The position numbers were made by a program, and so were the translations under genes. Positions 28,762 to 34,169 of a stretch of DNA of 34,169 nt are shown one piece after another. Position 1 is the first letter of the stretch; each line of letters opens with the position of its first letter. This stretch comes from an uncultured Actinomycetes bacterium (GTDB lineage Bacteria; Actinomycetota; Actinomycetes; Nanopelagicales; Nanopelagicaceae): contig CAIPAI010000051.1 in NCBI GenBank assembly GCA_903863015.1, positions 1-34,169 on the forward strand, in the 5' to 3' direction. A model generated the notes under the pieces. That model was not told the DNA's origin and made no database searches. It worked only from the letters and a program-made list of their open reading frames with translations.

Positions 28762-28829
28762 GGTGGCAGCGTCCGGGACCGAGTCCCAGATTGAGTCGCT
28801 GATAAACACCCTGGTAGCCCGGAAGGGCT
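28762..28829 (+). ncRNA. Candidate structured leader RNA (unassigned cis-regulatory element)
   Basis: A nested helix can be drawn by eye: GGTG (28762-28765) with CACC (28807-28810), CAGCG (28767-28771) with CGCTG (28797-28801), and GGGAC (28775-28779) with GTCCC (28783-28787) around a CGA loop. Immediately 3' lies AGCCC-GGAA-GGGCT (28816-28829), a perfect stem with a GNRA-type tetraloop, ending 4 nt before the Shine-Dalgarno. It does not match the conserved cores of the purine, 2'-dG, ZTP, glycine, cobalamin or ydaO riboswitches that I know. A regulatory role is inference. Confidence 0.4.
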
Positions 28830-28833
28830 CGTG

Positions 28834-28840
28834 AGAGGAG
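28834..28840 (+). promoter_or_regulatory. Strong Shine-Dalgarno AGAGGAG for the nucleoside-binding protein gene
   Basis: AGAGGAG lies 4 nt before ATG 28845 and immediately after the GGAA-loop hairpin, so the structure above could influence its access. Confidence 0.7.
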
Positions 28841-28844
28841 TCCC

Positions 28845-29894
28845 ATGAATAAGCGCATAACTGGTGGTGTTGCCGCTCTTGCTTTGGCAGCACTCGGTTT
28901 TGCAATGACCCCAGCTTCGGCTGCGGTTAAGACTATTGACGAATCTGCTTGCGGAAGCGCTGGCGCATTTTGCGTTGGTCTCGTAACCGATGTCGGCAAG
29001 GTCGACGACAAGTCGTTCAACCAATCTTCTTGGGAAGGTGCAAAGGCTGCAGCTGCTAAGGCTGGCGGCTTCTCGAAGTACATCGAGACCCTTGATCCAA
29101 AAGATTACGCAAGCAACATTGATCTCTTCGCTGCAAAGAAGTACAACGTCATCGTGACCGTCGGATTCTTGATGGCTGATGCAACTGCTGCTGCTGCTGT
29201 GAAGTACCCCGCGATCAAGTTCATCGGTGTGGATCAATTCAACGGAAGCCCTGCTGCTAACTACAGCGGACTTATCTTCAACGAAGACAAGTCAGGCTTC
29301 ATCGTTGGTTACCTGGCTGGTTACCTCACCAAGAGCGGCAAGACTGCTGCAATTGCTGGCGGACCAGACACCATCCCACCAGTTCGCAAGTTCATCGAAG
29401 GTTTCGCTAACGGTGTTGCATACGCAGCCAAGGAGCAAAAGAAGAAGTTTGCAAAGACTTCGACTGTTTACTACTCAGGTGCAAATGCATTCAACGATCC
29501 AGCCTGGGGAGCTACCACTGCAAAGCAGTACCTCTCACAAGGTTACGACGTGATCTTTGCTGCTGGTGGTAAGACCGGTAACGGTGGACTCGCTGCAATC
29601 GCCAAGAAGAAGGGCGCCTTCTGTATCGGTGTAGATACCGATCAATGGGGCACCGTTCCTGAGGCACAACCTTGCTTGGTCACTTCAGCAATGAAGAACC
29701 TTGCAGCTGGTACCGCATCACTCGTTGCACAAGCAAAGGATGGCTCTTTCAAGGGCGGTAACTTTGTGGGCACCGTGGCTGCTGCTCCGTACCACGCTCT
29801 TGCGAGCAAGGTTCCTGCTGCTGTTCAGAAGAAGGTCACAGCTGTTACCGCCAAGGTAGTTGCTGGAACCATTCCTACTGGCGTAAAGCAGTAA
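28845..29894 (+). CDS. BMP/PnrA-family nucleoside ABC transporter substrate-binding protein
   Basis: 349 residues. A Sec signal peptide (KR, a hydrophobic run, Ala-Ser-Ala near residue 26) is followed by the basic-membrane-protein fold: LVTDVGKVDDKSFNQSSWEGAK, VTVGFLMADA, GVDQF, FNEDKSGFIVGYLAGY, VDTDQWG. Family members bind purine or pyrimidine nucleosides. Unusually, the signal peptide lacks a lipobox Cys, whereas Gram-positive relatives are usually lipoproteins; Cys residues occur only at about 36 and 43. Codon choice is strongly biased (AAG, AAC, TTC, GCT), which suggests high expression. A stem-loop separates it from the permease genes and probably sets its excess over them. Confidence 0.92.
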   Translation: MNKRITGGVAALALAALGFAMTPASAAVKTIDESACGSAGAFCVGLVTDVGKVDDKSFNQSSWEGAKAAAAKAGGFSKYIETLDPKDYASNIDLFAAKKYNVIVTVGFLMADATAAAAVKYPAIKFIGVDQFNGSPAANYSGLIFNEDKSGFIVGYLAGYLTKSGKTAAIAGGPDTIPPVRKFIEGFANGVAYAAKEQKKKFAKTSTVYYSGANAFNDPAWGATTAKQYLSQGYDVIFAAGGKTGNGGLAAIAKKKGAFCIGVDTDQWGTVPEAQPCLVTSAMKNLAAGTASLVAQAKDGSFKGGNFVGTVAAAPYHALASKVPAAVQKKVTAVTAKVVAGTIPTGVKQ

Positions 29895-29912
29895 TTAGCT
29901 AAAAATTGTAAA

Positions 29913-29950
29913 AGGAGCGGGGAACATACTTCGGTGTGTTCCCCGCTCCT
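29913..29950 (+). terminator. 17-bp stem-loop with UUCG tetraloop between binding-protein and permease genes
   Basis: 29913-29929 pairs with 29934-29950 without a bulge (one G-U pair) around a TTCG loop closed by C-G, one of the most stable RNA hairpins. No U-run follows on the plus strand; A-rich DNA precedes it, so a U-run exists only for transcripts on the other strand, where no gene is seen. It is best read as an attenuator or 3'-end-stabilising element that lowers expression of the downstream permeases. Confidence 0.8.
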
Positions 29951-29992
29951 GCATTAAGTCGGGTAAGTTAGCGGTATCTGAAAGGAACTTTG

Positions 29993-31045
29993 ATGGCAGG
30001 CAAGAAATTTTCGCGAACCTGGCTCACACCAGTTGTCGCTGTACTCGTTGCCTTCGCTATCGGAGCGATATTGATTTACATTCAGGGCGCAGATCCGCTT
30101 AAGGCGTACCAATCTCTCTTTTCACACGCATTTGGTTCATGGTCTGGTATTGCAAAGACGCTTGGGAAGGCAACTCCACTCGTACTGAGCGGTCTCGCGG
30201 TCACAATTGGCTTGCGTGCTGGTCTCTTTAATATTGGCGTCCAAGGTCAACTGGTCATGGGTGCATTTGCGGCCGCCTGGGCAGGCTATTTCATTCACGG
30301 ATTGCCGATTTACATTCACTTGCCGGTGGCCTTGCTCTTCGGCGTTGCCTTTGGTGCAGGCATTGGCTTGATTGCCGGTGCGCTTAAGGCCTATCGCGGA
30401 ATTCATGAAGTCATCACTACCATCATGCTCAACAGCATTATCTTGGCGCTCGTTGATTACCTCGCCGGTCACGTATTTCAGGAGCCCGGCCAGATTTTGG
30501 CGCGCACACCACACATCCTGCCTTCAGCAACTATTCCAAATATTTTCTCCATGCCATCTGGCTTCTTTTTTGCCATTCTGCTCGCTTATGGAGTGTGGTG
30601 GGTTTTCCAGCGCACTACGAGTGGTTTCCGACTCGAGACCGTCGGTCGTAATAAGAGTGCAGCGTGGTATGCGGGTATTTCCGTTAAACGTTCTGTACTT
30701 ATTGCAATGGCGGTGGGCGGTGGCATTGCAGGGCTTGGCGGTGGCATCGAATCACTTGGTGTGATTGGCCGCTTTGAACCGACCTTCAACACTGGATTAG
30801 GTTTTGATGGAATCACCATCGCACTTCTCGGTCGGGCTAATCCGCTTGGAGTGATTCCCGGTGCGATTCTCATCGGTGGCATGCGCGGAGCGGCGGCGAG
30901 CATGCAATTTGATGCTGGAGTAGCCCCAGAAATTGTCGACCTCATCCTCGCGCTCGTGCTCTTCTGCGTGACCGCACCGTTCCTTGCCAAGTGGCTCAAG
31001 AGCACCGAAGTGGGCGCCAAGATTTCGAGCGGTTGGGGCAACTAA
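29993..31045 (+). CDS. Nucleoside ABC transporter permease 1 (BPD_transp_2, YufP-like)
   Basis: 350 residues, about eight to ten hydrophobic helices, with GLAVTIGLRAGLFNIGVQGQLVMGAFAA and the YRGIHEVITTIMLNSI loop that contacts the ATPase. It belongs to the permease family of BMP-linked nucleoside importers (YufP/NupP). ATG 29993 is chosen over TTG 29990 because AAGGA lies 6 nt upstream of the ATG. It overlaps the next permease by 1 nt (TAATG). Confidence 0.92.
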   Translation: MAGKKFSRTWLTPVVAVLVAFAIGAILIYIQGADPLKAYQSLFSHAFGSWSGIAKTLGKATPLVLSGLAVTIGLRAGLFNIGVQGQLVMGAFAAAWAGYFIHGLPIYIHLPVALLFGVAFGAGIGLIAGALKAYRGIHEVITTIMLNSIILALVDYLAGHVFQEPGQILARTPHILPSATIPNIFSMPSGFFFAILLAYGVWWVFQRTTSGFRLETVGRNKSAAWYAGISVKRSVLIAMAVGGGIAGLGGGIESLGVIGRFEPTFNTGLGFDGITIALLGRANPLGVIPGAILIGGMRGAAASMQFDAGVAPEIVDLILALVLFCVTAPFLAKWLKSTEVGAKISSGWGN

Positions 31046-32028
31046 TGAAGAAATTGCTCTCCTTTAAATGGCTGCTCACTCTCTTGCTCGTCGTCATTAC
31101 GGGCTACTTCTACTCTAAAGATGGTGTCATCACATCATCAGTGGTTTCTACTGCATTGATCTTTGGATTACCGCTAGCACTTGCTGCCATGGTCGGCATC
31201 ATGTGTGAGCGCACTGGCATCGTAAATATTGGTATCGAGGGCACGTTGCTCTTCTCGGCGTTTGTGGGCTTCTTCACTGCCTCGGCGACCGATAGCGATT
31301 TTTATGGTGTCGTGGCCGCGGTGATTGCAGGGACCGCGTCTGGTGTCTTGCTGGCATTTATGTCGATCTCTTGGAAGATGGATCAAATCATTGCCGGAAC
31401 GATTATCAATATCCTCGCGACCGGTTTGACCTCTTTCCTTTACAAGCAGGGGCATACGGCGCCGACGACGTCAGAAATTGATATCCCGTGGCTCTCTAAA
31501 ATTCCATTCTTTGGCCAAGTGCTCTTCATGCACGGTCCAATCGTGTACATCGGATTAGTTTTGATTTTTGTCCTTTATGTAGCCCTTTTCCATACCTCGT
31601 GGGGATTGCGTTCGCGAGCGGTGGGTGAACATCCGGGTAGCGCAGATACGGCAGGCGTCTCTGTCTTCAAACTGCGCTATCTCAACGTTTCAATTGCTGG
31701 AGCGGTCGGAGGTCTTGCGGGTGCATACCTGAGTTTGGAATTAGTTGGTTCCTGGGATCGCGGCTTTACCGCAGGCAAAGGTTTCACAGCCCTCGCATTG
31801 ATGATCTTCGGGCGCTGGAATCCTATGGGAGCTCTTGCAGCGGCCATGTTCTTCGGTCTCACGCAAGCCGTCACTAATCAATTGATGTTTTCTCAAATTG
31901 TGAAAATTCCTGATCAGTTCGTAAATATGTTGCCTTACATTCTTACCATTGTCGTATTGGCAATCTCGGCCGGAAAAGTAAGGCCGCCAGCTGCTGAAGG
32001 TCAACAATACGAGAAGGAGCAAGCGTAA
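31045..32028 (+). CDS. Nucleoside ABC transporter permease 2 (BPD_transp_2, YufQ-like)
   Basis: About 327 residues from ATG 31045. LPLALAAMVGIMCERTGIVNIGIEGTLLFSAF and WKMDQIIAGTIINILATGLTSF correspond to the second permease of the YufP/YufQ pair. It forms the membrane channel with the preceding gene. One-nt TAATG overlaps at both ends imply tight translational coupling and fixed subunit ratios. An upstream extension into the previous gene (from 30991) is rejected. Confidence 0.92.
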   Translation: MKKLLSFKWLLTLLLVVITGYFYSKDGVITSSVVSTALIFGLPLALAAMVGIMCERTGIVNIGIEGTLLFSAFVGFFTASATDSDFYGVVAAVIAGTASGVLLAFMSISWKMDQIIAGTIINILATGLTSFLYKQGHTAPTTSEIDIPWLSKIPFFGQVLFMHGPIVYIGLVLIFVLYVALFHTSWGLRSRAVGEHPGSADTAGVSVFKLRYLNVSIAGAVGGLAGAYLSLELVGSWDRGFTAGKGFTALALMIFGRWNPMGALAAAMFFGLTQAVTNQLMFSQIVKIPDQFVNMLPYILTIVVLAISAGKVRPPAAEGQQYEKEQA

Positions 32029-33536
32029 TGAGTGCACTTCTCGAGATCACCAACGTCACCAAAACCTTTCCCGGTGTGGTTGCGAACGAAAATATCTCTG
32101 TCTCAGTGGCTGCTGGCGAAATCGTCGCATTACTCGGTGAGAATGGTGCTGGGAAATCCACTTTAGTAAAAAGCGTCTTCGGAATGGTCCGCCCTGACTC
32201 TGGTGAAATCCGCATTAAGGGTGAACTCATTGCCCCCGGCGATACTGGCGGGGCTATCGCGCGCGGCGTTGGCATGGTGCACCAACACTTCCAACTTGTT
32301 CCTGTCATGACTGTTACCGAAAACATCATTCTCGGAGACGAGCCAAAGCGTGGCATCTTTATCAACATGAAGGCTGCTCGAGCTGAAGTGATTGCGCTCT
32401 CCGAAAAGTACGGTCTAGAAGTTGATCCGGATGCTTTCGTAGAGGACCTTCCTGTTGGCACTCAGCAGCGGATCGAGATCCTTAAGGCACTGCGCAAAGA
32501 TGTCGACCTTCTCATTCTTGATGAACCCACCGCCGTACTTACTCCGCAAGAGACTGACGAGCTTCTGCAAGTGATGAAGAATTTGGCGACATCAGGAGTT
32601 GGCGTTCTTTTTATCACGCATAAGCTCCGAGAGGTGATGGCCGTCGCCGATCGTGTAGTTGTGCTTCGTAACGGTCGTGTCGCAGGAAGTACTTCACCCA
32701 GAGAGACCGACGAGGAGGGGCTTGCCCAACTTATGGTCGGCCGCAATGTGGTCCTTCAGGTTGAAAAAGGAGAGGCTAAGCCAGAGGCATCTACTTTGGA
32801 GATCAAAGCGTTGTCGGTAAATGATGACCGCAAACATTTGGCCGTCGACGGTCTCAACCTCGAAGTGAGAGCGGGCGAGATCGTCGGTGTCGCCGGCGTC
32901 GAAGGCAACGGCCAACGCGAGCTTGTCGAAGCGATCTGCGGGATGCGTCCGCGTCTGAGCGGCGAAGTACTGGTCTCCGGAGAAGCCACTCCTGATATGC
33001 ATCCTCACAAAGTGCATTCCATGGGAGTTTCGCATATCCCCGAAGACCGCGAAAAGCACGGCTTGGTTTCTTCTTATTCAATCGAAGATAACTTGGTTCT
33101 GAACCAATTCGATCGCGATCCTTTTGCTAAAGGTTGGATTCGTAATGTGGCTGCCCTTGAAGAGAATGCCACTCGCTTGGTCGAAGAGTTCGATATTCGA
33201 ACTCCTTCCATCAAAACGACTGCAGGCGCCCTTTCCGGAGGAAATAAACAGAAGGTCGTAGTCGCGCGCGAATTAAGCCAAGACACTCGCGTGGTGATCG
33301 CTGCCCAACCAACCCGTGGCGTCGATGTGGGCTCTATCGAATTTATTCATAATCAATTGATTGCAGCTCGTGATGCGGGAGCGGCCGTACTCCTCGTATC
33401 AGCTGAGCTCGATGAAATTCTCTCCCTTGCAGATCGCGTTGCGGTGATGTCTGGCGGAAAGATTGTGGCGATCCTCGACGCTAAAGATGCCGAACGCGGT
33501 TTGGTGGGTCGTCTGATGGCCGGGCTCTCCGCGTGA
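32028..33536 (+). CDS. Nucleoside ABC transporter ATP-binding protein with two ABC domains (YufO-like)
   Basis: 502 residues, two fused nucleotide-binding domains. The first has Walker A GENGAGKST (37-45), signature-like LPVGTQQRIEILKAL and Walker B LLILDEPTAVLTPQE. The second has the degenerate Walker A GVEGNGQREL expected for this family, LSGGNKQKVVVARE and a Walker B in which the usual Asp-Glu-Pro is replaced by AAQPTRGVDVGS. The pattern matches ATPases of BMP nucleoside and ribose importers. It overlaps permease 2 by 1 nt and ends 4 nt before the cytidine deaminase. Confidence 0.93.
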   Translation: MSALLEITNVTKTFPGVVANENISVSVAAGEIVALLGENGAGKSTLVKSVFGMVRPDSGEIRIKGELIAPGDTGGAIARGVGMVHQHFQLVPVMTVTENIILGDEPKRGIFINMKAARAEVIALSEKYGLEVDPDAFVEDLPVGTQQRIEILKALRKDVDLLILDEPTAVLTPQETDELLQVMKNLATSGVGVLFITHKLREVMAVADRVVVLRNGRVAGSTSPRETDEEGLAQLMVGRNVVLQVEKGEAKPEASTLEIKALSVNDDRKHLAVDGLNLEVRAGEIVGVAGVEGNGQRELVEAICGMRPRLSGEVLVSGEATPDMHPHKVHSMGVSHIPEDREKHGLVSSYSIEDNLVLNQFDRDPFAKGWIRNVAALEENATRLVEEFDIRTPSIKTTAGALSGGNKQKVVVARELSQDTRVVIAAQPTRGVDVGSIEFIHNQLIAARDAGAAVLLVSAELDEILSLADRVAVMSGGKIVAILDAKDAERGLVGRLMAGLSA

Positions 33537-33540
33537 TCGC

Positions 33541-33939
33541 ATGACTATTCAAATTGATTGGGAAGTCTTAAGGGCGGCAGCCACATTGGCCATGAAGAGT
33601 GCCTACGCGCCTTATTCCAAATACCCAGTGGGAGTCGCCGGACTCGTCGATGATGGTCGCATTGTCTCCGGTTGCAACGTAGAGAATGCCTCGTACGGCC
33701 TCACGCTCTGCGCTGAATGCGGAATGGTCTCTTCATTGCACGCCACCGGTGGCGGGCGCCTGGTCGCTGTTGCCTGTGTTGATGGCGCTGGGGAAGCGCT
33801 GATGCCCTGCGGTCGTTGTCGCCAATTGCTCTTTGAGCATGGCGGCCCTGAACTGCAGGTGTGGATGCCTACTGGCGTGCGCCGGATGAAGGAAGTACTC
33901 CCTGAAGCTTTTGGCCCTGCTCATCTAGAGAAGAGTTAA
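33541..33939 (+). CDS. cdd: Cytidine deaminase
   Basis: 132 residues, the length of the homotetrameric class. Zinc ligands C57 (CAEC), C90 and C93 (PCGRC) with catalytic E59 are present, as is the substrate loop GCNVENASYG. It deaminates cytidine and deoxycytidine to uridine and deoxyuridine. Its position directly after the importer and 2 nt before the pyrimidine phosphorylase indicates that imported pyrimidine nucleosides are processed at once. Confidence 0.96.
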   Translation: MTIQIDWEVLRAAATLAMKSAYAPYSKYPVGVAGLVDDGRIVSGCNVENASYGLTLCAECGMVSSLHATGGGRLVAVACVDGAGEALMPCGRCRQLLFEHGGPELQVWMPTGVRRMKEVLPEAFGPAHLEKS

Positions 33940-33941
33940 GC

Positions 33942-34169
33942 ATGAGCGTTGAACCATTCGCCGCAGTAGACGTTATCGGCGCCAAACGTGATGGCCATGA
34001 ACTCACGCCCGCACAGATTGACTGGATGGTTGATGCCTACACGCGCAGTGTTGTGGCCGACGAACAGATGTCAGCTCTACTCATGGCGATTCTCCTTAAC
34101 GGCATGAATCGAAACGAAATCACCCGCTGGACCACCGCGATGATTAACACAGGTGAACGGATGAGCTGG
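33942..34169 (+). CDS. deoA: Thymidine/pyrimidine-nucleoside phosphorylase, 3' truncated by window edge
   Basis: The first 76 codons are visible: AVDVIGAKRDGHELTPAQIDWMVDAYTR and ADEQMSALLMAILLNGMNRNEITRWT match the N-terminal helical domain of thymidine phosphorylase/pyrimidine-nucleoside phosphorylase. It splits thymidine, deoxyuridine or uridine into base and (deoxy)ribose-1-phosphate. deoA and pdp cannot be separated from this fragment. It starts 2 nt after cdd and completes the importer-deaminase-phosphorylase order. Confidence 0.93.
   Translation, partial: MSVEPFAAVDVIGAKRDGHELTPAQIDWMVDAYTRSVVADEQMSALLMAILLNGMNRNEITRWTTAMINTGERMSW

Larger units (their letters stand above)
28607..28844 (+). 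promoter_or_regulatory. 238-bp leader region of the nucleoside-importer operon
   Basis: No gene fits here. The first half contains an AT-rich patch (28657-28673, including TAGAGT at 28668-28673) that could be a -10, putting the transcript start near 28680 and giving a leader of roughly 165 nt. The second half contains several short inverted repeats, described separately. It is the longest gene-free stretch in the window. Confidence 0.5.

Noticed and set aside
28682-29237. Minus-strand open frames across the importer leader and binding-protein gene start
   Set aside because: They are antiparallel to a clear signal peptide and BMP domain with biased codons; the leader part has no coding character.
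29990-29992. TTG start for permease 1
   Set aside because: It is one codon before an ATG that has AAGGA at a good 6-nt distance.

Overview
The window looks like chromosome from a compact, streamlined actinobacterium with mid-range GC. Supporting marks are the order sucC-sucD-DUF6350-(small membrane gene)-purN-purH-DUF3017-mdh-icd, which is familiar from Actinomycetia, a PcrA helicase with a short C-terminal Tudor-like tail, a MsiK/UgpC-type sugar ATPase without permeases, split B12-dependent mutase subunits, frequent GTG starts, tiny intergenic gaps and TANNNT-type -10 elements. A freshwater acI-like (Nanopelagicales) lineage would fit, but that is inference from gene content. I see no tRNA, rRNA, CRISPR array, insertion sequence or phage gene.

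Layout. 1-2306: two tandem, visibly AT-richer genes for related secreted HExxH metallopeptidase-like proteins with Pro-Thr linkers, the first cut by the window edge. 2439-4034 (-): a secreted N,N-dimethylformamidase large-subunit-like protein, divergent from guaA (4055-5629). A two-domain VOC protein and a convergent PIG-L/LmbE deacetylase follow, then pcrA, an M23 endopeptidase, the B12-binding subunit of methylmalonyl-CoA mutase, sucCD, a DUF6350 membrane protein, purN-purH, DUF3017, mdh-icd, the orphan sugar ABC ATPase (-), a CNNM/HlyC-type membrane protein, trpS (with an apparent 1-nt frameshift), a D,D-carboxypeptidase (-) and the catalytic subunit of methylmalonyl-CoA mutase.

From 25387 to the end the theme is nucleoside and methylthioadenosine salvage. 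It starts with a purine phosphorylase resembling methylthioinosine phosphorylase, an MTA/SAH deaminase-type amidohydrolase, a cupin and an SDR. Then comes a BMP/PnrA-type nucleoside ABC importer (binding protein, two permeases, double ATPase), translationally coupled to cytidine deaminase and thymidine/pyrimidine phosphorylase, which runs off the right edge. Taken together: propionyl-CoA carbon enters the TCA cycle through methylmalonyl-CoA mutase and succinyl-CoA synthetase, purine synthesis ends in PurH/GuaA, and imported nucleosides are broken down for base and sugar recovery.

The most interesting non-gene signals are: (i) a recurrent TANNNT element, often exactly TAGGCT, 6-8 nt before many start codons, which implies widespread leaderless transcription and moves several starts; (ii) a single 7-bp symmetric TAGCCTA that can act as the -10 for both divergent genes at 4034/4055; (iii) an unassigned structured leader before the nucleoside-binding protein gene; (iv) a 17-bp UUCG-capped hairpin between that gene and its permeases; (v) a near-perfect 20-bp palindrome before mdh.
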